Made by a program: the position numbers and the translations under genes
NCBI GenBank assembly: GCA_029379215.1
Contig: JAQYWO010000011.1
Location: 1-64,000, forward strand
DNA: 64,000 nt
Source of the DNA: Rhizonema sp. PD37
GTDB taxonomy: Bacteria > Cyanobacteriota > Cyanobacteriia > Cyanobacteriales > Nostocaceae
Reading direction: 5' to 3'
The notes under the pieces: model-generated
Database searches by the model: none
Seen by the model: only the letters and a program-made list of their open reading frames with translations
Told to the model about the DNA's origin: nothing
Part shown: piece after piece, positions 29,401 through 38,500 of the stretch
Position numbering within the stretch: the first letter of the stretch is position 1
Layout: every line of letters begins with the position of its first letter

Positions 29401-31067
29401 GAGCATACCTGCCACTTGACCCAGAGTATCCGCCTGAGCGTTTAAACTTCATGTTAGAAGATGCTCAAGTTTCAGTGTTGCTGACTCAGCAGAAACTTCT
29501 TGAGAGACTGGCTCAACATCAAGCAAAGCTTGTTTGTTTGGATACTGACTGGCGGCTGATTTCTCAATCAAGTGATGAAAATCCCATCAATGAGGTAGAA
29601 GTAACTAATTTAGCTTATGTAATTTATACCTCTGGTTCTACGGGTCAACCCAAGGGAGTGCTGATTGCTCATGAAGGATTGTCAAATTTGGTCTTCTGGC
29701 ATCAATGTGCTTTTAATATCACTTACCTTGATAAAACCACTCAGTTAGCAGGAACGGCATTTGACGCTGCGGTATGGGAATTATGGCCTTACCTATCCGC
29801 AGGCGCAAGTATTTACTTAGTCAAATCTCAGCTCCTTAGCTCCCTAATGAATTTACGAGACTGGTTAATTTCAAACGAGATTACTATCAGTTTTCTGCCA
29901 ACACCACTGGCACAAGAGTTATTGTCTTTAGAATGGCCGACTGAAAGTTTGGCTTTGCGAACTGTACTGACTGGAGGAGATAAGCTTCATCAGTATCCAT
30001 CAGATTTAGTTCCCTTCCAAGTCATAAATAACTATGGCCCAACTGAGAATACTGTTGTCACAACTTCTGGAGTGGTAGTTGCGAAAAAACAAAATCCGAT
30101 ATCACCTTCCATTGGACGGGCGATCGCCAATACACAAGTTTACATCTTAGACGAGAATTTGCAATTAGTACCTGTGGGTATACCAGGAGAGTTGCACATA
30201 GGTGGTGTTGGGTTGGCGAAAGGCTATCTCAACCGTCCCCAGTTGACACAAGAAAAATTTATCTCCAACCCCTTCCAAAGAAGCAGGGGAGCAAAAGTCC
30301 GGAGCAGAGGGGAAGAACGTCTCTATAAAACAGGGGATTTAGCACGCTATTTGCCAGATGGCAACATTGAATACCTGGGACGCATTGACAATCAGGTAAA
30401 AATTCGGGGCTTCCGCATTGAATTGGCAGAAATAGAAACATTACTGGGGCAACATAGTGATGTGCAAAACTGTTGTGTCATCACCGATGAGAGAACGACC
30501 GGAAATAAGTGTTTAATCGCCTACGTAGTGCCGCAAAAAGATGTGATACTTATAACAGAAGACTTGCGTCAGTTCCTTGCCGATAAACTGCCTGGATACA
30601 TGATGCCAACTGCTTTTGTCATACTGGAGTTCTTACCCCTGACACCTAACGGCAAAGTAGATCGTCGCTCTTTGCCTACTCCAGAATTACAACAGGAACT
30701 ATCAGATTATGTCATGCCAAATACAGAAGCAGAAAAAATTATTGCTGGTATTTGGCAAAAAGCATTAGTACTAGAAAAAGTAGGAATTTACGATAATTTC
30801 TTCGAGCTAGGAGGTAATTCATTATTGTTAGTAAAAATTAATCAGCAATTACAAGCAGAATTTGATCTAGAATTATCAATAGTTGATATGTTCAATTATC
30901 CAACTATAAATAATTTAAGCCAATATTTAAGTAGTAAATTACAGAAAGTAGATATATTGAAAGAAAACAAGTATCGTCCTCAATCTCCTACTGAAAGTAA
31001 AGCATTAAGAAATCAACAATTACAACTTAGACAGCAGTATCTTTCTCAAAGAAAAGGTAAAAAATGA
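23442..31067 (+). CDS. NRPS: docking-C-A(Thr)-FkbM MT-PCP-C-A(Leu)-PCP
   Basis: 2541 aa from ATG 23442, which overlaps the previous TGA; the frame is open 18 codons further upstream, but the docking domain starts here. TubC docking occupies 1-55. C3 (~80-500) has MHHIIYDGW. A3 (TSGSTG ~694) again has code DFWNIGMVH for Thr. Here the A8-A9 insertion (~994-1283) is not an N-methyltransferase but an FkbM-type one: IFDVGANIGLFTLF near 1061 and DLLKIDVEKSEQDVLSGI. That suggests side-chain O-methylation. PCP3 is FFTLGGHSLL (~1387). C4 has MHHIVFDGY (~1586). A4 (TSGSTG ~2063) has DAWFLGNVV, a known Leu code. PCP4 is FFELGGNSLLLVK (~2453), followed by a basic tail leading to the PKS. A short repeat is embedded at about 30281-30312. 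It overlaps the PKS gene by ATGA. Confidence 0.93.
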   Translation: MSMTNSIVEFLDRLSNLNINLEVNGEALRCHAPVGVLTPTLRQEVAVRKTEIILFLQQAKQVKTSHQLPIQRVLRDGELPLSFAQQRLWFLHQLSPDSRSYNMLLILRLKGSLNINALERSLSEIFRRHEILRTTFPTVDEKPIQLIAPPAALTLPVYYLQKLSAQEQTEQIQQMAKSVASKPFDLAAEPLMQFTLLQLSDQEYILLLKMHHIIYDGWSLNIFNRELSELYAAFTQGLPNPLPELPIQYADFAVWQRQWLTGEVLERQLNYWQQQLADAYVVLELLTDKPRPPVQTFQGGVERFQLDRHLTQRLRQLSQESDATLFMTLLAAFFVLISRYSNQLDIVVGSPIANRNNKSIQQLIGFFTNTLALRGNLSGNPSFADFLKQVRQTTLSAYTHQDLPFEMLVEKLQLERDLSRNPLVQVMFALHNTSPSSWDLPGVNIQNMPLPIDELVRFDLEVHYWEVSGGLEGVWNYSTDLFDATTITRIAQNFQTLLQAIVANKETRIAELPLLTIAERHQLLVEWNNTQVNYSSNKCIHQLFEEQVESTPNAVAVVFQDQQLTYQQLNTRANQLAHYLRSLGIKADALVGLCVERSLEMIVGILGILKAGGAYVPLDPDYPQERLDFMLEDAQVEVLLTQQFGDLLATSLLPEHQARVVYLDTDWEKIAQNKESNLENTATPDNLAYVIYTSGSTGKPKGVLVNHSNVVRLFAATNFYNFNSQDVWTMFHSYAFDFSVWEIWGALLYGGKLVIVPYLLTRSPESFYQLLCTEKVTILNQTPSAFRQLIQAEQLMAATSDLKLRLVIFGGEALEIRSLQPWFERHGDTSPQLVNMYGITETTVHVTYRFLSKADLNQTASAIGRPIPDIQVYVLDEYKQPVPIGVGGEMYVGGASLARGYLNRPEQTQQRFISNPFDNSKLYKTGDKVRYLPSGELEYLGRIDQQVKIRGFRIELGEIEAALTQHLAVGETVVIVREDDPENKRLVAYIVPDQQYAFPILQRLRFQNQSLLNQESLYELPNGMMIAHLNKNETEFVYKELWEELAYLKHGITINEGDCIFDVGANIGLFTLFMGQICKDVSIYAFEPIPPVFDLLRINAESYGLNVKLFNIGLSNETKSATFTYYPQVSVVSGRFADANQERETIKSFLLEQQNLVSNSIEISSQEIDELLAERLQTQQFTCHLRTISDVIREHHVERIDLLKIDVEKSEQDVLSGILQEDWQKIQQIVVEVHNINNRLEEISTELKEHGYDLTIEQDDLLEETELYNIYAKRASINQYLPKESGSMLVSDCLKPTWNNSSLLVSELRRFLQKKLPEYMIPSAFVLLEFLPLTPNGKVDRRALPKPDLNSTVVEKYIAPRTPIEEILTQIWVQILNVEQVGIHDNFFTLGGHSLLATQLLSRIRNIFKLELPLHSLFASPTVAEFTQEIKKLQQQNLKLSAPPILRRERDAQLPLSFAQQRLWFLDQLQPNSSFYNVPIVLRLLGTLNTVALQQSLQEVIHRHEALRTNFITVDGQPIQVIQTPTNWTVSVVDLKHLSTTEQKNATQQLVQQQAIQPFNLVTKSLVRATLIVLSQTEHIFQVCMHHIVFDGYSVSVFFQELAELYNAYSQSQPLPLAPLPIQYADFAVWQREWLQGEVLQSQLSYWLQKLANAPALLSLPTDRSRPSVQTFAGAYQEFALSKELTSGLTQLSQQQGVTLFMTLLAAFDTLLYRYTGVADILVGSPIANRDRSEIEGLIGFFVNTLVMRTDLAGNPSFLQLLDRVREVALSAYAHQNLPFEMLVEALQPERNLSHTPLFQVSFTFQNASQVPLELTGLAVTPLKTEGTKAKFDLSLIMQNAASGLVGFWEYNTDLFDASTIERMTGHFMTLLEGIIANPEQRIAQLPLLTTVEQQQLLVEWNDTQMDYPSNQCIHQLFEKQVERTPNAVAVVFEDRQLTYEQLNSRANSLAHYLKPLGVGADVLVGICVERSIEMVVGLLAILKAGGAYLPLDPEYPPERLNFMLEDAQVSVLLTQQKLLERLAQHQAKLVCLDTDWRLISQSSDENPINEVEVTNLAYVIYTSGSTGQPKGVLIAHEGLSNLVFWHQCAFNITYLDKTTQLAGTAFDAAVWELWPYLSAGASIYLVKSQLLSSLMNLRDWLISNEITISFLPTPLAQELLSLEWPTESLALRTVLTGGDKLHQYPSDLVPFQVINNYGPTENTVVTTSGVVVAKKQNPISPSIGRAIANTQVYILDENLQLVPVGIPGELHIGGVGLAKGYLNRPQLTQEKFISNPFQRSRGAKVRSRGEERLYKTGDLARYLPDGNIEYLGRIDNQVKIRGFRIELAEIETLLGQHSDVQNCCVITDERTTGNKCLIAYVVPQKDVILITEDLRQFLADKLPGYMMPTAFVILEFLPLTPNGKVDRRSLPTPELQQELSDYVMPNTEAEKIIAGIWQKALVLEKVGIYDNFFELGGNSLLLVKINQQLQAEFDLELSIVDMFNYPTINNLSQYLSSKLQKVDILKENKYRPQSPTESKALRNQQLQLRQQYLSQRKGKK
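30279..30315 (+). repeat. Short purine-rich repeat coding QRSRGAKVRSRGEE in Leu A domain
   Basis: agcaggggagcaaaagtccg, followed by gagcagaggggaa, resembles the STRR-type repeats seen outside genes here. It lies just before RLYKTGDL, where paralogous A domains have only a few residues after ISNPF, so it lengthens that loop in frame. Confidence 0.6.
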
Positions 31068-34000
31068 CAATTGATTACGTTAATAATGAGTTTAATAATT
31101 CGGAAATAGCAATAATTGCTATTGCTGGTAGATTTCCTGGTGCAAAAGATATTGAATCATTTTGGCAGAATTTACGAGACGGCATAGAATCTATCTCTTG
31201 GCTGACGGATGAAGAATTGTTAAATTCTGGTGTTTCTCTAGATTTGGTAAATAATCCTAATTATGTAAAAGCTCGTGCTGTTTTATCAGACATTGAATTG
31301 TTTGATGCAAATTTCTTTGCTTATAGCGCCAAAGAAGCTGAGTTAATAGATCCACAACAACGCCTCTTTTTAGAATTAGCTTGGGAAGCAACAGAAAAAG
31401 CTGGTTACGATCCACATACCTACAATGGGTTAATAGGAGTTTATGGTGGCGTGGGAATGAATAGGTATGTTGTCAACAATCTCTACCCTCATCATCAATT
31501 AATGGAGACAGTTGACCCACTACAATTAGTAATTTCTAGCGATAAAGATTTCTTGCCAACACGAGTTGCATATAAACTTAATTTGACAGGAACAGCGGTA
31601 AATGTGCAAACTGCTTGCTCTACTTCTTTAGTTGCTGTTCACTTAGCTTGCCAAAGTTTATTGAATTGTGAATGTGACATGGCTTTAGCTGGTGGAGTTT
31701 CTATTAGCATTCCTCAAAAAATAGGTTATTTGCATCAAGAGGGGATGATTCTTTCTCCTGATGGACACTGCCGTGCTTTTGATGCTAAGGCTCAAGGAAC
31801 AATTGCTGGTAGCGGTGCTGGTATTGTGGTATTGAAAAGATTAAAGGATGCGCGAGCTGATCGCGACTACATTCATGCAATTATTAAAGGTTCAGCGAGC
31901 AATAATGATGGTGCAATGAAAGTCGGCTACACTGCTCCTAGTGCCAGTGGTCAAGCGATCGTAATTAGCGAGGCTCAAACCTTAGCTGGCGTAAATGCTG
32001 AAACAATTTCTTATATCGAAGCTCATGGCACGGCTACACCTTTAGGAGATCCCATCGAAATTGCAGCTTTAACTCAAGCTTTTTCTCAAAGTACTGAGAA
32101 AAAAGGTTTCTGTGCTATTGGTTCGGTAAAAACCAACATAGGACATTTGGATACAGCCGCAGGTGTCGCAGGTTTGATTAAAACTGTATTAGCACTGCAA
32201 CATAAAATGCTACCTCCTAGTTTGCACTTCGAGACACCCTCACCCAAAATTGATTTTGCCAACAGTCCTTTTTACGTCAATACAACTCTGAGTGAATGGA
32301 AAACAAATAACACCCCTCGCCGTGCTGGAGTTAGTTCTTTCGGTATAGGTGGTACTAATGCTCATGTCATTTTAGAAGAAGCACCTGTTTTTAGGCAGGG
32401 GGCAGAGAGCAGGGAGCAGGGGAAAGATTATCAACTGTTGGTAATTTCGGCTAAAAGTGAAAAGGCTCTTGAGAAGGCAACAGATAATTTAATTACGCAT
32501 TTAAAAGAGCATCCGGAAGTTAACTTAGGCAATGTAGCTTATACTCTAAGTAGTGGCCGCCGAGGTTTTAATCATCGACGGATGTTAATTTGTGACGATT
32601 TAGAAGATGCAATCAAAGCTCTCAGTAGTTTAGCAGCCCAACAAGTTTTTACCAATTATACAGAGATTACAGAACGTCCTGTTGTCTTCATGTTTCCCGG
32701 TCAAGGTTCTCAGTATGTCAATATGGCACGGGAAATTTATGAAACTGAGGCAGTATTTACTGAACAAGTTGATTATTGTTCAGAATTTCTTCAACCGATA
32801 CTAGGGCTAGATTTACGTCATATTCTTTACCCCAGCGAACAAAATATTAATGAAGCATCTCAACAACTTCAACAAACTGCAATATCTCAACCTGCTCTTT
32901 TTGTTATTGAGTACGCCCTAGCTAAATTATGGCAATCATGGGGAGTGGAGCCACAAGCTGCGATCGGTCATAGTATTGGCGAGTATGTAGCAGCAACTTT
33001 AGCAGAAGTTTTTTCTTTAGAAGATGCCTTATCTCTAGTAGCAGCACGCGGACAGATGATGCAGCAATTGCCCACTGGGGCAATGCTTTCTGTTCCCCTG
33101 CCAGTCTCCAAGATAAAATCTCTACTAGGGCAAGAACTTTCTGTTGCCGCGATTAATCAACCTTCACAGTGCGTAATTTCCGGTTCTATAGCAGCAATAG
33201 ATACACTACAAAATCAGTTAGCTGCTCAAGAAATTGAATGCCGTCGTCTGCATACTTCTCATGCCTTCCATTCTCAAATGATGGAACCAATCTTAGAAGC
33301 ATTTAAAGAACGAGTCAAAAAAGTTACTTTAAATTCTCCAAAACTTCCTTATATCTCTAATCTAACTGGTACTTGGATAACAGTTACCCAAGCCACAGAT
33401 CCTAACTACTACGCTCAACATCTACGTTCTACAGTGCTATTTGCCTCTGGTGTAGAGAAATTATTAGCAACGCCTGAACAAGTTTTACTAGAAGTAGGGC
33501 CAGGACACACACTAGCGACATTAGCCAAAAGACATCCAGACAAAGCCGCCACACAAACAGTTTTGACTTCGGTACGCCATGTTAAAGAAAACCAATCCGA
33601 TAGGCGTGTTCTATTCAACACATTTGGTCAACTTTGGTTAGCTGGGGTGAAGGTAGATTGGTTTGGATTTTATAGTCACCAAGAGTATTATCGTCTTCCC
33701 TTACCGACGTATCCTTTTGAACGCCAACGTTATTGGATAGACCCCCCACAACAAGCAGCGTGGGAACAGTCGCAAATACCCACAACATCACAATTGTGGA
33801 CATCGCTTACACAAACAGGTCGAAAGCAAGCAAGTGTTAGAAGCACGGATTTTAATGAGTTAACCTATCAATATAACAGACAGTGGTTAGAAAGTTTATG
33901 TACAGCTTACATCATTTCTGCATTCCAGCAATTAGGGGCTTTTAGCAATCCCGACCAAAAGTATTCTCTAGAGAATTTATTAGAGAAATACAGTATTTCT

Positions 34001-35308
34001 CCCCGCTATAAGCAATTGTTATCTAGATGGTTGCAAATATTAGTAGAAAGAGGACAGCTACAGCAACAGGAGGGATTATTTACTGGACTATTATCATGTT
34101 CACAAGATTATATTAATGAAAATTTGGAAGAAGTAAAAGCGAGATTCGCTTCTACTTCTTTAGCAGATTTAGATTTAGTACAACGCTGTGGTGAAAATTT
34201 AGCTGCCATTGTTGTTGGCGAACAAGAACCATTAGAGATTTTTAATGAACTAATTTACCAAAAAGAAAACAACGGTTCACATTTAGAATCCCCTTTAAAT
34301 ATTTACTACAACTCTATCTTGCGCTCAAGCTTAGAACAGATAGTTAAATCATTACCACCATCGATTCAGCTGAGAGTTCTGGAAATCGGTGGCGGTACTG
34401 GTATGTCTACACAAGCATTGTTACCTATGTTACCACCTAAACAAACCGACTATACTTTTACTGATATTGGTAGCGGCTTCCTGACTCAAGCTCAACAAAA
34501 GTTTAAAAACTATCCATTTGTGGAATATCGATTACTGGATATAGACAAGTTGCCAACCGAGCAAGGGTTTGAAAAGTATAGCTTTGATGTGATAATAGCC
34601 TCTAATGTACTGCACGCAACTCAAAATACAGATCGAACCCTCCACCATGTACGCTCATTATTAGCCCCTGGCGGTTTTCTCTTACTATGGGAAATAACTC
34701 AGCCGAAAATAGATTTTGATATCAGTTGGGGTTTGCTATTGAAACCTTTAGATGATAAAAGACGCAGCCCAGGTCAGCCTTTTATTACCCTAGATAAATG
34801 GTTTGACGCACTACGCGCTCAAGATTTTGTTCAAGTTGCTGCTTTTCCGGAAACTGAAGCGTTTGAACATAAAATTATCATGGCTCAAGCTTCTGCATTA
34901 GCTGCATTTAGCACGAAATCTGGGCAGAAAGAAAATGCGGAGCCATTACAAAGAAAGCCGGATGTTTTTCAACAAGAAAAATCATCTGCACTCCACTCAA
35001 GACCCGATTTACATAATTCTTATGTAGCTCCCCGTGATGAAATTGAGCAAAAAGTTGCCGAGATTTGGCAAGAACTATTAGGAATTCAGCAGGTAGGGAT
35101 TAATGATAACTTTTTTGAATTAGGAGGGGATTCTTTAATAGCTGTTCAAGTTCTCTCTCGGCTAAAAAATATTTTCTCTATTAAATTATCTGTAGCCAGT
35201 TTGTTTGAATATCCCACAATAGCTGAGATAGCACCAAAGATAGAAAAGCCGCAGCGGAAACAAAATACTAAAGTAGGTGCAATTGGTAGAGAAAAAATTG
35301 AAATATGA
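31064..35308 (+). CDS. Type I PKS module: KS-AT-MT-ACP
   Basis: 1414 aa. KS (~10-435) has the active-site Cys in TACSTSLVAVH near residue 184 and conserved His motifs EAHGTATPLGDP and NIGHLDTAAG. AT (~540-850) has FPGQGSQY, GHSIGEY and HAFHS, the usual malonyl-CoA pattern. A methyltransferase (~1000-1290) has LEIGGGTGMSTQAL near 1106 and SNVLHAT. ACP Ser is in FFELGGDSL near 1349. There is no KR, DH or ER, so the beta-keto group made on the Leu-loaded chain should stay. The methyltransferase resembles PKS C-methyltransferases (alpha-methyl or gem-dimethyl beta-keto); O-methylation of the enol is the alternative. A purine-rich repeat codes part of the KS-AT linker (32392-32423). The C-terminal strand GREKIEI may dock with the next protein. 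Confidence 0.93.
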   Translation: MTIDYVNNEFNNSEIAIIAIAGRFPGAKDIESFWQNLRDGIESISWLTDEELLNSGVSLDLVNNPNYVKARAVLSDIELFDANFFAYSAKEAELIDPQQRLFLELAWEATEKAGYDPHTYNGLIGVYGGVGMNRYVVNNLYPHHQLMETVDPLQLVISSDKDFLPTRVAYKLNLTGTAVNVQTACSTSLVAVHLACQSLLNCECDMALAGGVSISIPQKIGYLHQEGMILSPDGHCRAFDAKAQGTIAGSGAGIVVLKRLKDARADRDYIHAIIKGSASNNDGAMKVGYTAPSASGQAIVISEAQTLAGVNAETISYIEAHGTATPLGDPIEIAALTQAFSQSTEKKGFCAIGSVKTNIGHLDTAAGVAGLIKTVLALQHKMLPPSLHFETPSPKIDFANSPFYVNTTLSEWKTNNTPRRAGVSSFGIGGTNAHVILEEAPVFRQGAESREQGKDYQLLVISAKSEKALEKATDNLITHLKEHPEVNLGNVAYTLSSGRRGFNHRRMLICDDLEDAIKALSSLAAQQVFTNYTEITERPVVFMFPGQGSQYVNMAREIYETEAVFTEQVDYCSEFLQPILGLDLRHILYPSEQNINEASQQLQQTAISQPALFVIEYALAKLWQSWGVEPQAAIGHSIGEYVAATLAEVFSLEDALSLVAARGQMMQQLPTGAMLSVPLPVSKIKSLLGQELSVAAINQPSQCVISGSIAAIDTLQNQLAAQEIECRRLHTSHAFHSQMMEPILEAFKERVKKVTLNSPKLPYISNLTGTWITVTQATDPNYYAQHLRSTVLFASGVEKLLATPEQVLLEVGPGHTLATLAKRHPDKAATQTVLTSVRHVKENQSDRRVLFNTFGQLWLAGVKVDWFGFYSHQEYYRLPLPTYPFERQRYWIDPPQQAAWEQSQIPTTSQLWTSLTQTGRKQASVRSTDFNELTYQYNRQWLESLCTAYIISAFQQLGAFSNPDQKYSLENLLEKYSISPRYKQLLSRWLQILVERGQLQQQEGLFTGLLSCSQDYINENLEEVKARFASTSLADLDLVQRCGENLAAIVVGEQEPLEIFNELIYQKENNGSHLESPLNIYYNSILRSSLEQIVKSLPPSIQLRVLEIGGGTGMSTQALLPMLPPKQTDYTFTDIGSGFLTQAQQKFKNYPFVEYRLLDIDKLPTEQGFEKYSFDVIIASNVLHATQNTDRTLHHVRSLLAPGGFLLLWEITQPKIDFDISWGLLLKPLDDKRRSPGQPFITLDKWFDALRAQDFVQVAAFPETEAFEHKIIMAQASALAAFSTKSGQKENAEPLQRKPDVFQQEKSSALHSRPDLHNSYVAPRDEIEQKVAEIWQELLGIQQVGINDNFFELGGDSLIAVQVLSRLKNIFSIKLSVASLFEYPTIAEIAPKIEKPQRKQNTKVGAIGREKIEI
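32392..32423 (+). repeat. Short tandem purine repeat in KS-AT linker
   Basis: ggcagggggcagagagcagg, followed by gagcagggg, is a 7-8 bp-period purine repeat of the kind common between cyanobacterial genes. It codes RQGAESREQGK just after the KS-terminal NAHVILEEAP motif, so it extends the linker without breaking the frame. Confidence 0.65.
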
Positions 35309-35563
35309 GGAACAGGAAAAGGCTTAATTTATTGAACCGCCAAGAACGCCAAGAACGCCAATAAAGAGTAGAGTTTGCGTAAGTCCTTACAAATATCGAA
35401 TTTGAAAAAATAAGTTGTGATTATTCCAGATTACCTATCTTCTGGATCTTCTTTCTTGGCTACCTTGGCGTCTTGGCGGTTTTTATATCTGTATTCTTCT
35501 GGCTGGAAGTGAGTAGCTCACATATTCTACTGAAATCGTTGATAATATAAAGGACATGATTAT
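35309..35563. repeat. Inverted dispersed repeat between PKS and last NRPS gene
   Basis: Left arm attgaaccgccaagaacgcc (from 35331) and right arm ttggcgtcttggcggttttt (about 35466-35485) are inverted repeats separated by roughly 110 bp. The left sequence cttaatttattgaaccgcc recurs at 60070-60089 between ccdA and ccs1. The 255-bp gap is the only large break between the assembly-line genes, so the repeat may affect transcript continuity or stability. Confidence 0.6.
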
Positions 35564-38500
35564 ATGAATCTCAAACAATTTATAGTAGAACTCTCTCATC
35601 AGGATGTGGAGTTGTGGGTTGAAGGTAATCGCTTGTGTGTTGATGCTCCAGAGGGAGTATTGACACCAGAAACTCGCGATTTGTTAGCTAGAAATAAAGC
35701 AGAACTTATTTTGTTACTGAAAGATAAAGATGTAGATACCGATACAGATTTATCCCTGATTAAAACCGAGCGTCCTCAGAACTTACCACTGTCTTTTGCC
35801 CAAGAACAACTCTGGTTATTAAACCAGTTAGAACCAGATAATCCCTTCTACAATGAACAAGCAGCTCTAAAACTTCATGGTTACTTGAACATTGTGGCGC
35901 TAGAGCAAAGTCTCAACAAAATTATCTCTCGCCACGAAGCTTTACGTACTAACTTCCGCATTCTCAATGAGCAGCCATTTCAAGTAATTGCTGACAGCTT
36001 AACTTTAAGTGTGCCAGTAGTAGACTTAGCAGAACGACCTGAAAGTGAAAGAGAAATCGCTTGCCAGCAATTAGCTACAGCAGAAAATGCTCGACCCTTT
36101 AACCTTGCTAGTTCTCCTTTAATCCGAGTTACTATATTTAAAATTACAGAGATAGAATACGTTTTTATACTGACAATACACCACATTATTTTTGATGGTT
36201 GGTCAATGGGTGTATTGATGCGGGAATTAGCAACTATTTACTCAGCCCTCTGCAATAAGTTGTCCCCAGAGCTACCTGAGCTACCAATTCAGTATGCTGA
36301 CTATGCTATCTGGCAACGGCAACAGTTACAAGATGTAGGGATGAACGGCTGTTCGCCCTTACAAACGCAGCTTGACTACTGGAAGCAACAACTCAAAAAC
36401 GCTCCTACCTTACTAGAATTACCTACAGACAAGCCTAGACCAGCTATTCAAACTTTTCGGGGCGCAACTCAATATATAAGATTTCCAAATGAACTGGGTG
36501 AAGCACTTGCCAATTTCAGCAGGCAAGAGGGAGCCACCCTATTTATGACGCTGTTCACGGCATTTGTGACTTTACTTTATCGCTACACAGGCTCGGATGA
36601 CATCGTAGTAGGTACGCCGATTGCTAAACGCGATCGCCTAGAACTTGAAGGGTTAATTGGCTTTTTTGTCAATACTTTAGCATTACGTACTAATTTGTCA
36701 GGGAATCTCAGTTTTCAGCAGTTGCTAAGTCAAGTGCGACAAGTGACACTTGAAGCTTACGCTCATCAGGATCTTCCCTTTGAGGAATTGGTAAAAGCAT
36801 TGCAACCAAAACGAGACCTCAGCTATACGCCACTGTTTCAGGTCATGTTTATTCTGGAAAATGCACCTACAACTGAAGTAGAGATGACTGAGTTAACTAT
36901 CAGTTCATTTGGGACAGAAAGGACAACTACTAAATTTGATTTGACTCTATTTGTAAAAAACACTACCACTGGACTGGTATGTGCATGGCAATATAACACT
37001 GACTTATTTAATGCACCTACCATTAAGCGGATGGCAGGTCATTTTGTTACATTGCTCGAAAGTATTGTTTCCAAACCACAACAGCAAATTGACCAATTGC
37101 ACCTGCTGACAGAAGTCCAACAACGAAAATTACTTGTCGAGTGGAACGATACTCAAACTGAGTATCCCCAAGATAAATCTATCCATCAGTGGTTTGAGGA
37201 GCAGGTAGAGCGTACACCTCACGCAGTGGCAGTGGAATTTGAAAATCAACAACTAACTTACTACCAATTAAACTGCCGCGCTAACCAGTTGGCGCACTAC
37301 CTTAAGTCTTTAGGTGTAAAAGCTGATACACTAGTCGGGTTATGTGTACAGCGTTCCTTAGAAATGGTCGTAGGAGTGTTAGGAATTCTGAAAGCAGGAG
37401 GGGCTTATGTACCACTCGATCCAAACTATCCTACTGAGCGTTTGGCTTTCATGTTAGAAGATGCTCAAGTTTTAGTGTTGCTAACCCAACATTCACTCCA
37501 GGGCAAACTACCTCAGCATCAGGTAAACCAAGTTTTTTTGGATACTGACGCTGTACTGATTTCTCAGTCAAGTGAGGATAATCTCATTTCTGGCGTACAA
37601 GCTAATAACTTAGCTTATGTAATTTACACTTCGGGTTCTACAGGTCAACCTAAAGGCGTAGCCATGAGTCAGCTTGCTCTATGTAATCTAATCTTATGGC
37701 AACTTCAAAATAATCAAATTTCTACTAAAGCAAAAACGCTGCAATTTGCGCCGATCAGCTTTGATGTCTCTTTCCAAGAAATGTTTTCTACCTGGTTTTC
37801 CGGAGGTACATTGTTCCTAGTTGGGGAGGAACTACGACGAGATCCAGTAGCTTTGTTAGGTTTTCTCCATGAAAAAGCTGTTGAAAGACTATTCGTTCCC
37901 TTTGTTGCCTTACAGCAACTTGCCGAGGCAGCTATTGATAGTAAATCAATTAATAGTCATTTGCGGGAAATCATTACTGCTGGGGAACAGTTGCAGATTA
38001 CTCCCGCCATTTCTGAGTGGTTCCGCAAATTAAATAATTGTAGTTTGCACAATCATTACGGACCATCGGAGAGCCACGTAGTTACCACTTTTACTTTAGC
38101 GAATTCAGTAGAGAATTGGCCGTTACTGCCTCCGATTGGGCGACCGATTGCGAACACGCAAATTTACATTCTGGATAAATATTTACAACCTGTACCCGTA
38201 GGTGTACTTGGAGAATTGCACATTGGTGGTGTCTGTTTGGCGCAGGGATACCTTAACCGCAGCGAGTTGACGCAACAGAAATTCATCTCCAACCTGTTTG
38301 ATGAGACTGGAGAAAGTAGATTATATAAAACAGGCGATTTAGCACGCTATCTAGCAAATGGTAATATTGAATACTTAGGACGCATCGACAATCAGGTTAA
38401 AATACGTGGTTTTCGGATTGAATTGGGCGAAATTGAAGCAATACTGAGTCAACATAGAGATGTACAAACATGTTGTGTCATTGCCCGTGAAGATACCCCA

